Shown in pieces: positions 51,475-58,747 of a DNA stretch of 64,000 bases. A program made the translations under genes and the position numbers. The stretch is taken from positions 1-64,000 of the forward strand of contig CAZSLL010000005.1 of the NCBI GenBank assembly GCA_964607835.1. The letters are read 5' to 3'. Below the pieces are notes generated by a model. The model ran no database searches, was not told the origin of the DNA, and was given only the letters and a program-made list of their open reading frames with translations. The stretch is from DAOVFN01 sp964607835 (GTDB lineage Archaea > Aenigmatarchaeota > Aenigmatarchaeia > QMZP01). Every line of letters begins with the position of its first letter. The stretch's first letter is position 1.

Positions 51475-51879
51475 TCACCTCAGCCTCACTGCCTTGATGC
51501 CGAAATGCCTCTTCATAATATCCTTTATCGCCTTAATATTCTTACCGTTCTTGCCTATCACAGCCACCCTGTCGCTGGCGGGCACGGTCATGTTCACGTT
51601 CTCGCCCCTGACCTCCACGTTCTTGGCGGTGGGGACCATGCCCTTTATCATCTCAGCGGGCTCCTTGTGGTACGGGAAGAGCCTTATGCTCTTGCCAAGG
51701 GATTTGCTGACCTCCTTTATGTTGGAGCCGTTCCTTCCTATGGCGACCCCCAGCTTGTCAGGCTCCACCAGGAAATAGAGCGTGTCCTCGACCTCGATGC
51801 AGTCCTTTGCATGCACCCTGGTCATCTTCTCGAATGCCGCTATTATCCTGATGGTCTGCGTCTCAAGCTTGACTGGCAT
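51475..51879 (-). CDS. nusA: Archaeal NusA (two KH domains)
   Basis: 134 aa: LGVAIGRNGSNIKEVSKSLG and VAVIGKNGKNIKAIKDIM are the two GxxG KH loops. Typical archaeal NusA lacking the S1 domain. Located downstream of rpl30e in the normal order and overlapping the 5' end of the rpo3 region. Confidence 0.93.
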   Translation of the reverse strand: MPVKLETQTIRIIAAFEKMTRVHAKDCIEVEDTLYFLVEPDKLGVAIGRNGSNIKEVSKSLGKSIRLFPYHKEPAEMIKGMVPTAKNVEVRGENVNMTVPASDRVAVIGKNGKNIKAIKDIMKRHFGIKAVRLR

Positions 51880-51920
51880 CGAATCATTTCCCTTGTTATT
51901 TCTTTACCCCGTGGCTTAAA

Positions 51921-52184
51921 TCACTTTTTGATGGCTATGAGCAGTATGCTGAAGGGCTTTCCGCAGAGCTCCCCCAGCTGCAGAGAGTTGCCCGGGTACT
52001 CCTGGGCAGTGAATCCTGATATGCCTGAGTAGTGGCTGATGTCCTCCACCGTGCCCCTGGGGGCGTTCTTCGCGTATATGACGCTCTCGACCTTCCCGTT
52101 CCGGACAGCCCTGAGCACGCCCCTGGTTCCTATGAGGAGCCTCTTCTCCTTGATTGCGTCCTTGATGTCGTTGTCTATTGCCAT
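51921..52184 (-). CDS. rpl30e: Ribosomal protein eL30
   Basis: L7Ae-superfamily RNA-binding protein, 87 aa. GTRGVLRAVRNGKVESVIYAKNAP, SGFTAQEYPGNSLQLGELCGKPFSI correspond to eL30 (the TxxELG-like GNSLQLGELCGK segment). Precedes nusA as in most archaea. Confidence 0.85.
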   Translation of the reverse strand: MAIDNDIKDAIKEKRLLIGTRGVLRAVRNGKVESVIYAKNAPRGTVEDISHYSGISGFTAQEYPGNSLQLGELCGKPFSILLIAIKK

Positions 52185-52185
52185 G

Positions 52186-52536
52186 CTATCCTATCCCCAC
52201 GTTAGAGCGCGGAGGGGCCTGCATGCCCTCCTGCCTTCTCTTCTCAAGAAGGGCCCTCTTCTTGAGCCTGAAGAACTCCTGGTAGCTTTCCCAGACATCC
52301 TTCTGGTCAGCCTTCTCCACCCTCTTGACCGCTATCATCCTGGGCCTGTTCATCTTCTCGCTTATCGGGTAGTAGTCCACCAGGACCATGTCCCCTTTCC
52401 TGAGCTGGGCCGCTATGTCATCTGAAACCTTGACTGTGTGGAGGTTCTGGTCCCAGAACCTGACAGTCGCGGCCGCGGCCTCTGCCTTTCCCCTGGAAGG
52501 GAACACGCTGAGCACCTTACCCGGATGGAAGACCAT
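52186..52536 (-). CDS. Uncharacterised conserved-context protein, 116 aa
   Basis: Beta-rich N-terminus (HPGKVLSVFPSRGKAEA, MVLVDYYPISEKMNRPRMIA) suggests an OB or KOW-like fold and a basic helical tail (FFRLKKRALLEKRRQEGM). Not recognised. Between rps8 and rpl30e with 1-9-bp gaps, so tightly co-expressed with ribosomal genes; RNA binding is a reasonable guess. Confidence 0.55.
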   Translation of the reverse strand: MVFHPGKVLSVFPSRGKAEAAAATVRFWDQNLHTVKVSDDIAAQLRKGDMVLVDYYPISEKMNRPRMIAVKRVEKADQKDVWESYQEFFRLKKRALLEKRRQEGMQAPPRSNVGIG

Positions 52537-52545
52537 GAAAACACC

Positions 52546-52932
52546 TCAGTACACGAACCCCAGGAGCTTTCCTCCTGTCCCTTTCTCCCTTGCCTCCCTC
52601 TGGTCCATGATGCCCTGGGAGGTCGTGAGTATGAGAAAGCCTATGCCCTCTGCCGGAAGGAACCTCTTCTCCCACCTTATGAACTCCTGCACAGGGACAG
52701 AGAACCTGGGCTTGACCACATTGGCGTTGTTTATCCTGCCCAGGAGCTTTATCCTGAACTTCCCGCCCTTTCCGTCGTTGATGTACTCAAACTCTCCAAT
52801 GTAGCCGTGCTTCTGCATGGCCTTGAGCACGCCCTTGATTACCTTGGACGCGGGCGTGGTGCACTCCTTCCTTCCGATTGCCTCAGTGTTCTTAACTATG
52901 GAGAACACGTCAGCCAGCAAGTCATGTCTCAT
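52546..52932 (-). CDS. rps8: Ribosomal protein uS8
   Basis: 128 aa. DLLADVFSIVKNTEAIGRKE, SKVIKGVLKAMQKHGYIGEF, and the C-terminal GIGFLILTTSQGIMDQREAR are uS8 hallmarks. The start at 52932 was chosen because the upstream in-frame sequence is not homologous. Follows rps14 by 8 bp. Confidence 0.95.
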   Translation of the reverse strand: MRHDLLADVFSIVKNTEAIGRKECTTPASKVIKGVLKAMQKHGYIGEFEYINDGKGGKFRIKLLGRINNANVVKPRFSVPVQEFIRWEKRFLPAEGIGFLILTTSQGIMDQREAREKGTGGKLLGFVY

Positions 52933-52940
52933 ATCATCAC

Positions 52941-53162
52941 CTAATCGAACTTCCTGAACCCGAGCTTCTCGGCCTCCTCCCTGAAGCACTGCCTGCAGTA
53001 CAGGAGCCCGTACTTCCTGATTAGCCCGGCCTTCTTGCCGCACTTCCTGCATTCCCGAACGTTCTTGCCGAACTTGCGGTCCTTTGTCTTGTTGAACCTG
53101 TCGTACCTGGCAGCCTTCACAGGCTTGTTTTCTATGGATTTCCTCACTTTCTCGAATGTCAT
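52941..53162 (-). CDS. rps14: Ribosomal protein uS14 (zinc type)
   Basis: 73 aa with CRKCGKKAGLIRKYGLLYCRQC, the C+ zinc-binding form. The N-terminal extension FEKVRKSIENKPVKAARYDR is longer than in many archaea. Order L5-S14-S8 as usual. Confidence 0.95.
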   Translation of the reverse strand: MTFEKVRKSIENKPVKAARYDRFNKTKDRKFGKNVRECRKCGKKAGLIRKYGLLYCRQCFREEAEKLGFRKFD

Positions 53163-53179
53163 GTCGCACCTCTTCCGGG

Positions 53180-53710
53180 CTAGTAGCCCCTTTCCACCTC
53201 GTCTGTCACCTTTATCTGGAAATTATCCTTCATCCACTTCTGAGCATCATCAGGGGTTATCCTGTGGCTCCTGCCGATTCTTCGGGGCCTGAGCCTCCTC
53301 CTGGACACCCTGAAACCCGGCCTTTTGAGTGTGAGGCAGACGTCAAAGCCTATGATTCCGATGTCAGGGTCGTACTTGATGCCCGGGATGTGGATGTACT
53401 CTGCTATGCCGAAGGACACGTTGCCCTGCCTGTCGAACTGCCCTGGCTTCAGCCTGTTCTCCTTGGCCTCCAGGAGCTTCCTTATGAGCTCCATGGCCTC
53501 CTGGCCCCTTACTGTGACCTTGGCGCCTATGGGCCTTCCCTTGGCCCCTCCGAAGGTGCTCCTCTTTATGGAGTAGGTGGTGACCACCTTCTTCTGGGAG
53601 AGCTTGGCGAGCAGGGCCTTTCCCTTCTCCAGCCCCGGGCCAGCCTCCCCGGCCCCAATGTTGAGGGTGAGCTTGTCCAGCACTATCCTTCGCATGGTGT
53701 TCTCTGCCAT
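53180..53710 (-). CDS. rpl5: Ribosomal protein uL5
   Basis: 176 aa: KLTLNIGAGEAGPGLEKGKA, TYSIKRSTFGGAKGRPIG, QGNVSFGIAEYIHIPGIKYD and GIIGFDVCLTLKRPGFRVSR. Binds 5S rRNA in the central protuberance. Normal length. Confidence 0.96.
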   Translation of the reverse strand: MAENTMRRIVLDKLTLNIGAGEAGPGLEKGKALLAKLSQKKVVTTYSIKRSTFGGAKGRPIGAKVTVRGQEAMELIRKLLEAKENRLKPGQFDRQGNVSFGIAEYIHIPGIKYDPDIGIIGFDVCLTLKRPGFRVSRRRLRPRRIGRSHRITPDDAQKWMKDNFQIKVTDEVERGY

Positions 53711-53720
53711 GTCATCACCC

Positions 53721-54413
53721 TCACTTCTTTGCCTCCGGGTCCTCGGTTATGAATATGTAGTCTCTCAGGGTCTTGATGTCCTTCTTCCCTGACTCCAGTA
53801 TCACAGTGGACTTCTCAAGCATGTGCTGCTTCCTCTCGATATCCTTTATCCTTCCCCTGGTACCTGCGTTCCTTCCCGCGGTTACTATGCAGTGGGCGCC
53901 CTTCTCGAACCTGTGGTGCTTCAGCACCTTCTGGCCCGGGATGGAAATGGTTATTGAGTCTCCCACGCTGTAGGAGTCCTTCTTGACTAGGATGTTTCTG
54001 CTGTCATGGAGGTTGAGCTGCTGGATTCCCTTCTTAAGGGTGGTCTTGCCCGATATCCTGCACAGCTTCTGGGATGCATCCGCCTCCCTGATCTCCCCGG
54101 GAACCAGTCCGCCCTTTCCAGGGAGAATGGCGTAATGCTTCTTGACCTGGGGTATGGAAATCACGTCCATGAGCCCGACAGGGAAATGGTCATCCTTCCT
54201 GGGCTTCTGGTCCACGAGCACGAGCTTCCTGTTCAGGATGTCCCTGGCTTCCTTTGCGTTGTCAGCCAAACCCAGCACGTTCCTCAGGAGCATCCTCAGG
54301 GGTATGCATTCCCTCTTTGCGTGGGGGCCCGGCCTGGGAGTGGCCGCGAACTTGTCGCCCTTCCTTCTCATCTTCCACATGCCGGGTATTCCCAGCCTCT
54401 TTATGTGCGTCAT
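53721..54413 (-). CDS. rps4e: Ribosomal protein eS4
   Basis: 230 aa: IKRLGIPGMWKMRRKGDKFA, PGPHAKRECIPLRMLLRN, ILVKKDSYSVGDSITISIPG and a KOW region (HCIVTAGRNAGTRGRIKDI). Between rpl24 and rpl5 as in other archaea. Confidence 0.96.
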   Translation of the reverse strand: MTHIKRLGIPGMWKMRRKGDKFAATPRPGPHAKRECIPLRMLLRNVLGLADNAKEARDILNRKLVLVDQKPRKDDHFPVGLMDVISIPQVKKHYAILPGKGGLVPGEIREADASQKLCRISGKTTLKKGIQQLNLHDSRNILVKKDSYSVGDSITISIPGQKVLKHHRFEKGAHCIVTAGRNAGTRGRIKDIERKQHMLEKSTVILESGKKDIKTLRDYIFITEDPEAKK

Positions 54414-54417
54414 ATCA

Positions 54418-54996
54418 TCACTTTTTCTCTTTCAGCTCCGCTTTCTGCGCGGGGGCTGCTGACTCCTCCGCTTTCTGCGCGGGGGCTGCTGACTCCTCCG
54501 CTTTCTGCGCGGGGGGCTTCTCTGTTTTCCTCTCCCCTCTCTTCGGGGGAGACTCTTTCTGCTCCCCTCTCTTCGGGGGAGACTCTGTCTGCTCCCCTCT
54601 CTTCGGGGGAGACTTTTCAGAGCGCTCCAGTATGGCCTGCCTCTTCTTGTCATCCAGCTTGAGCTTCGTTATCATTATGTTCGAGGGCTGCAGCGGCATG
54701 TGCACCTCTGAGCCGTCGCTCTTCTTGGTTTTGAGCTCCTCCACGTATACCCTGCTCTTCCCAACATCGACCCGGTCAACGGTCCCGAGCTTCTTCCTGA
54801 GGGAGCCCCTGAGGACCTTTACCTCGTCTCCCTTGCGAACCCGCATGGACCTCCTGCTGTAGCGCTTCCTGAGCTCAGGGGACAGGTGCACGGAGAGGAA
54901 GGACTGCCTCACATGGGACGGGGCGTTGAGCCTGTATTTCCTCTGCTTCCTGGGCTGGACGCTCGCCAGCCAGCTCTTTGACCAGTTCTTAATCAT
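54418..54996 (-). CDS. rpl24: Ribosomal protein uL24 with a long repeat tail
   Basis: The KOW core (about 1-118: RRSMRVRKGDEVKVLRGSLR then LGTVDRVDVGKSRVYVEEL) is followed by a tail of about 75 residues made of three PPKRGE units then three PAQKAE units. The start is the ATG at 54996 behind GGAGAGG; a GTG at 55017 is an alternative. The gene's start overlaps a small upstream ORF. Archaeal uL24 is usually about 120 aa, so the tail is extra. Confidence 0.93.
   Translation of the reverse strand: MIKNWSKSWLASVQPRKQRKYRLNAPSHVRQSFLSVHLSPELRKRYSRRSMRVRKGDEVKVLRGSLRKKLGTVDRVDVGKSRVYVEELKTKKSDGSEVHMPLQPSNIMITKLKLDDKKRQAILERSEKSPPKRGEQTESPPKRGEQKESPPKRGERKTEKPPAQKAEESAAPAQKAEESAAPAQKAELKEKK
54432..54615 (-). 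repeat. In-frame hairpin repeats in rpl24
   Basis: Three CTCCGCTTTCTGCGCGGGGG-type units (about 54437-54513) and three CTCCCCTCTCTTCGGGGGAG-type units (about 54531-54612). The spacers between same-type units are nearly identical (GCTGCTGACTC and ACTCTGTCTG-like), implying recent local duplication. Confidence 0.92.
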
Positions 54997-55165
54997 GCCT
55001 ATCTTCCTCTCCTTCACCGTATCCGGCCGGCCTCACCGGCATGTATCCCTTCTCTTCCATGCGGGAATCATATACAGACCAGTTTTCTCCAACTTTCCCG
55101 AGCATCCACTCATCCACGGGCCTTCCGTTCACCTTCAGTGTCGGGGTTTTTTCGAAAATCATCAT
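54989..55165 (-). CDS. Uncharacterised small protein inside the L14-L24 junction, 58 aa
   Basis: Reads IFEKTPTLKVNGRPVDEWML, acidic with a C-terminal GYGEGEEDRHD. The ATG overlaps the TGA of rpl14 (ATGA), and the 3' end overlaps the start of rpl24, so it is embedded in the operon. Archaea normally have no gene here. Unknown. Confidence 0.55.
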   Translation of the reverse strand: MMIFEKTPTLKVNGRPVDEWMLGKVGENWSVYDSRMEEKGYMPVRPAGYGEGEEDRHD

Positions 55166-55560
55166 ACCACCTGTTTTGATATCTTGCCTATGGTGGAGAA
55201 CCTCTCGACAGCCTCCCTTGCCACAGGGCCCTTGACGAGCGAGCCCCTTGCCTCGCCCTTGTCGTTTATGAGCACAACGGCGTTGTCCTCGAACGATACC
55301 CTCAGGCCGCTGGCCCTCCTGTAGGGCCTCCTCTGCCTTATGACAACGGCCTTGTGGACCTCATGCCTTACCTTGACCTCGCCCTTTATGACCTTGACGT
55401 TGACCCAGCTCGCCACCCCCGCGGCGGGCTTGGTGAGCCTCTTGCCCTTGTACCCCTTTACGGATATTATCTGCACTATCTTGGCGCCGCTGTTGTCAGC
55501 GCAAACCAGCTCAGCGCCTACCGGAAGGCCCCTTGTTATCCTGGTGGAGATAGCCTTCAT
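55162..55560 (-). CDS. rpl14: Ribosomal protein uL14
   Basis: 132 aa: LPVGAELVCADNSGAKIVQI, VKYRHEV-like EVKVRHEVHKAVVIRQRRP and EDNAVVLINDKGEARGSLVK are uL14 features. The start at 55560 has GGTGA upstream. Confidence 0.96.
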   Translation of the reverse strand: MKAISTRITRGLPVGAELVCADNSGAKIVQIISVKGYKGKRLTKPAAGVASWVNVKVIKGEVKVRHEVHKAVVIRQRRPYRRASGLRVSFEDNAVVLINDKGEARGSLVKGPVAREAVERFSTIGKISKQVV

Positions 55561-55569
55561 GAAAATCAC

Positions 55570-56052
55570 CTATTTGCCTGTCTCCCCTTTCTTGGGGCGA
55601 GACTTCCCGGCCTCCTTTTTGGATACAGGTTTTTCCTGGGATTTGTCTGGAGATGACTTCTTCTCAGAGGCCTTCTTCACTGCCTCCTCCTCAATCTCAG
55701 CCACCTTGAACTCTGTCTGCTCCACTTTCCTCTTGGGAACGGCAACCACCACGAAGCTCTTGGTCTTGGAGAGGGGCCTGCACTCCGCTATGACCACCTC
55801 GTCGCCGTCCCTGGCCTTCTGGCAGGGCGGGTTGTATGCTACCACCCTGCTCCTGCGCCTCTCGTACCTCTCGTACTTTGGAACGAGCTTGGTGTAGCCC
55901 CATTCTACAATGACTGTCCGCCTGGCCTTGGATGACCTGACCACTCCCTGGAAGGTCCTTCCCCTGACTGACAGGTTTCCGTGCCATGCACATTTCCTGT
56001 CATCGCACTCCCTCTCAGGGGGCTTCACTGGTATCCCGATGCTCTTCCTCAT
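55570..56052 (-). CDS. rps17: Ribosomal protein uS17 with charged C-terminal extension
   Basis: The core includes CAWHGNLSVRGRTFQGVV, RRTVIVEWGYTKLVPKYERY and NPPCQKARDGDEVVIAECRP. About 45 extra residues follow, rich in Lys/Ser/Glu and ending SRPKKGETGK, which looks like a decayed PPKRGE unit (top-strand CTCCCCTTTCTTGGGGCGAG at about 55581). The start at 56052 follows GAGGAG. Confidence 0.92.
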   Translation of the reverse strand: MRKSIGIPVKPPERECDDRKCAWHGNLSVRGRTFQGVVRSSKARRTVIVEWGYTKLVPKYERYERRRSRVVAYNPPCQKARDGDEVVIAECRPLSKTKSFVVVAVPKRKVEQTEFKVAEIEEEAVKKASEKKSSPDKSQEKPVSKKEAGKSRPKKGETGK

Positions 56053-56091
56053 GCACTCTTTCTCCTCGACTGCAAGCACTCCTGCATACAT

Positions 56092-56304
56092 TCCGGTTCG
56101 ATATCACGAACGGTGCTGACTCCTCACCCGGCAGTGCGGGCAGAGCGTATTCACATGTAGAGAAACAATCAAGCCTCTCTACCTTCACCGGACCGCGGCC
56201 CGGTGGTGGGTAACTCAGCCTATCGCTAGGTAGCATGCCTTTAAACACGCTCTGTGAGTTAACTAATTAGATGCACCACTGTATTTAAAAAGCTTTTGCA
56301 GAGG
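56092..56304 (-). promoter_or_regulatory. Structured 5' region of the rps17 unit
   Basis: A minus-strand TATA (TTTTTAAATAC) at 56281-56291 starts a likely transcript near 56255, about 200 nt before rps17. The leader contains strong hairpins: CACCGG/CCGGTG, GTAGAGA/TCTCTAC (around 56155-56182) and CGTTCG/CGAAC near 56095-56115. It may be a regulatory leader or a separate small RNA. I could not match it to a known RNA family. Confidence 0.4.
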
Positions 56305-56583
56305 CTACCATTTCCTCTGCTTCTTCTTGACCCTGTCCTCTGGCCTGGCCACCAGCAGGCTTCCCCTGACCCTCACCCACTGGCCCGAGGGAATTCGGAA
56401 AGAGAAGACGCACTGGTCCTTGGGGAGGTGGCTCACCTTACCCTGGGATTCTATGGAGAGCATGTTCCTGGACTCGTCCACCACCCTGCCGCCTATGCCC
56501 GTGTGGGCTGGGTTGGAGGACTGCGTGACCTTGACCTCCAGGCCCACGAGCTCGTGCCTGACCAGGTTCTCAGGGGTTATCAT
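56305..56583 (-). CDS. rnp1: Ribonuclease P protein component 1 (Rnp1/Rpp29)
   Basis: 92 aa, one Sm-like barrel: NLVRHELVGLEVKVTQSSNP, GIGGRVVDESRNMLSIESQG and the C-terminal RIPSGQWVRVRGSLLVARPEDR. tRNA 5' processing. Usual location near rps17. Confidence 0.93.
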   Translation of the reverse strand: MITPENLVRHELVGLEVKVTQSSNPAHTGIGGRVVDESRNMLSIESQGKVSHLPKDQCVFSFRIPSGQWVRVRGSLLVARPEDRVKKKQRKW

Positions 56584-56610
56584 GCTATATTATTGGATTC
56601 CGGAATTAAT

Positions 56611-56739
56611 ATGCTTGAAAAAGCCTGGCAACAAGGTTTATCAAGGTTATTAACCAGGAATCCAGCCTACCAGGTATTCTGGACAGCCTACTGGGGGCTG
56701 GCATCACTGCTTATCATGGCATATATAATGAGCATCTGA
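56611..56739 (+). CDS. Single-TM small protein, 42 aa, opposing the ribosomal operon
   Basis: LEKAWQQGLSRLLTRNPAYQ then a TM helix (WGLASLLIMAYIMS). It lies on the plus strand between rnp1 and the aIF1 gene and shares an AT-rich divergent promoter with rnp1. Unknown. Confidence 0.5.
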   Translation: MLEKAWQQGLSRLLTRNPAYQVFWTAYWGLASLLIMAYIMSI

Positions 56740-56795
56740 ACCCAGCAAGAGCAGGGGCTAGAACCAGTTCCATTGCCAGCGGTTCGGATGGACAG

Positions 56796-57101
56796 CTATG
56801 CGACCTCAATCTGGTCCCTAGAGAATCCCAGCTTGACCAGGACCTCAAGGACCTTGTTCCTGTGGTTTCCCTGGAGCTCTATAACGTTTCCCTTTAGAGT
56901 GCCTCCGCAAGCAAGCCTGTTCTTGAGCTCTTTCAGAATCCGCTTGTTGTCAGAGTCCTTGCCGATTCCCTCGACAACGGTTATGTGCTTTCCGTATCTT
57001 CTCCTGTCCACCGAGACCCGTATGCTTTCCTTCTCCTTCGCTATGGTCTCGCATGCGCAGAGTTCCTTGGGAAGACCGCATTTTTCGCAGATTTTATCCA
57101 T
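56796..57101 (-). CDS. sui1: Translation initiation factor aIF1 (SUI1)
   Basis: 101 aa. N-terminal zinc-like CEKCGLPKELCAC, then RRRYGKHITVVEGIG and ACGGTLKGNVIELQGNHRNK, the SUI1 signature. Overlaps the 3' end of rpl29 by 8 bp. Confidence 0.95.
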   Translation of the reverse strand: MDKICEKCGLPKELCACETIAKEKESIRVSVDRRRYGKHITVVEGIGKDSDNKRILKELKNRLACGGTLKGNVIELQGNHRNKVLEVLVKLGFSRDQIEVA

Positions 57102-57321
57102 TAGCCTTCTTTCCCTCCGGATTTACAGACCTCTCCCTCTCGATGGTGAGAATTCTCGCAATGCTTCGCCTGGTGTGCTTTATCTGTCCGGGAGAAGTCA
57201 CGGAAGCCCCTATGTTTATCTTTGCCCGCTCCTTCGAGAGCCCGAGCCGTAGCTCGTCAAGCTTCTTCCGGGCGTCCTTGCTGTCAAGCTTCCTTATGTC
57301 CTTTTTCTTCATGGTTGCCAT
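57094..57321 (-). CDS. rpl29: Ribosomal protein uL29
   Basis: 75 aa helical hairpin: DIRKLDSKDARKKLDELRLG and IKHTRRSIARILTIERER. Follows rps3 and precedes aIF1, as in many archaea. Confidence 0.93.
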   Translation of the reverse strand: MATMKKKDIRKLDSKDARKKLDELRLGLSKERAKINIGASVTSPGQIKHTRRSIARILTIERERSVNPEGKKANG

Positions 57322-57369
57322 ATGTTCACTTCATAATTGTTTAGAATGATTTAAATTGGTGCCTGGGGC

Positions 57370-58356
57370 TCACTCCTTCTCGGTTTCCTTTGGAGGCTTA
57401 TCCTCTTCCTTCTTCTCTGCGGGCTTTTCCCCTGACTCCTCCTTCTTGGGCCCGGGTTTCTTTTCATCGGGCTTATTTTCCGGTATCTCTTTCACAGGCC
57501 CATCTTTTCCGGCTTCTTTGGGCTTCTCCTCCAACTCCGCTTTCTGCGCGGGGGCTGATGACTCCTCCGCTTTCTTTACGGGTTTTCCCTCTTTCTTTTC
57601 CGAATCCTTTTCTGGCTTCTTCCCGGACTCTTCCTTCTTGGCAGGGGAAGGCTTTTCTGCTCCCTTCTCTGTCTGCTCCCCTCTCTTCGGGGGAGACTCT
57701 GTCTGCTCCCCTCTCTTCGGGGGAGACTCTTTTTCCTTGTCCTCCCCGCTCACGTCAATCCTGTGCTCCACCTTGTCCCTTATCTCGCCTGTGATGTCCT
57801 GGAACTTGCTCATTATCTTGACCTTGACCCCAATCTTTCCCGGCCTGGTCTGGGCCTCCTCGAAGCCTGAGTCCACCAGGGTCCTGGCTGGCTCGCCGCA
57901 GTGCTTGAGATAGCCCTCCTGGAACTTGCCCACCACGCCCTTTCCGCCGCCCAGCTTGCCGGATATCACTATCTGGGCACCTATGGCGCCTGAGTTCATG
58001 ATTCTCTTCATGGTGAGGTTCCCTATTTTCTTGTAGTTGTACCCCTTCTCCAGGGCGGAGGAAATCTGCTTGGCAACTATCCTAGAGTCGAGGTTGGGGT
58101 TCTTTATGACCTTGACGTCCAGCTGGGGGTTGTCCAGGCCAAACCTCAGCTTGATGGCCTCGGTCATGTCATTGATGTTCTTGCCGCCCTTGCCGATTAT
58201 CCTTCCGGGCTTGTTAGTGTAAATGAGAATCTTGAGCCCCAGGGGAGTCCTCTGGAGTTCGGTCTTGGAGTAGTCCCCAAGCGGGAACTTCTTCCTTATG
58301 AACTCGTCTATCTGGGCCTCCTTTATTCCCTGGTTGATGAAGAAATCCTTAATCAT
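57370..58356 (-). CDS. rps3: Ribosomal protein uS3 with repeat-bearing tail
   Basis: Residues 1-205 are canonical: IKDFFINQGIKEAQIDEFIR, KPGRIIGKGGKNINDMTEAI (KH GxxG) and GAQIVISGKLGGGKGVVGKF. The C-terminal tail of about 120 residues holds two PPKRGEQ units, one intact PAQKAE unit and decayed ones in a Lys/Glu/Pro background. The start at 58356 overlaps the rpl22 stop (TAATG). Confidence 0.94.
   Translation of the reverse strand: MIKDFFINQGIKEAQIDEFIRKKFPLGDYSKTELQRTPLGLKILIYTNKPGRIIGKGGKNINDMTEAIKLRFGLDNPQLDVKVIKNPNLDSRIVAKQISSALEKGYNYKKIGNLTMKRIMNSGAIGAQIVISGKLGGGKGVVGKFQEGYLKHCGEPARTLVDSGFEEAQTRPGKIGVKVKIMSKFQDITGEIRDKVEHRIDVSGEDKEKESPPKRGEQTESPPKRGEQTEKGAEKPSPAKKEESGKKPEKDSEKKEGKPVKKAEESSAPAQKAELEEKPKEAGKDGPVKEIPENKPDEKKPGPKKEESGEKPAEKKEEDKPPKETEKE
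57535..57730 (-). repeat. In-frame hairpin repeats in rps3
   Basis: One CTCCGCTTTCTGCGCGGGGG-type unit at about 57536-57555, a decayed neighbour (CTCCGCTTTCTTTACGG) and two CTCCCCTCTCTTCGGGGGAG-type units at about 57676-57727. Confidence 0.9.
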
Positions 58357-58736
58357 TATCTCGCCTCCAGAACGACCTGCAGGTTTGTGACCTTGGCCTG
58401 TTCCCTCCTTCTCTTCCATCCCCTTGGTCTGAAGAAGCTGAACCCCCTGTGTGCAGTGGCGTGGATGTGCATGCTCTCTGTGTCAAGGCCCTGGCCCTCG
58501 GCGTTGGCCTCTGCTGACTTGACTATGTCGAGTATGCTCCTGGTGGCATTGGTGTAGTACTTGCCGCCGATGCTCTTCCTCTCATCCAGAAGGTCCTGGA
58601 GGAAGGCCTTTCCCTTCTCCAGCCTCATGCCGGTGAGGCTCCTGCAGACAGTGACCGAGCTCTTTGGGGATATTCTCAGGCCTCGCCCGAAGGCCCTCGC
58701 GGACTTCTTCCTGTCTGCCTTGTTTGCGTATTCCAT
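58356..58736 (-). CDS. rpl22: Ribosomal protein uL22
   Basis: 126 aa: KSARAFGRGLRISPKSSVTV, YYTNATRSILDIVKSAEANA and the tunnel hairpin HATAHRGFSFFRPRGW. The start at 58736 gives the normal N-terminus. Confidence 0.94.
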   Translation of the reverse strand: MEYANKADRKKSARAFGRGLRISPKSSVTVCRSLTGMRLEKGKAFLQDLLDERKSIGGKYYTNATRSILDIVKSAEANAEGQGLDTESMHIHATAHRGFSFFRPRGWKRRREQAKVTNLQVVLEAR

Positions 58737-58747
58737 GACTATGCTCC

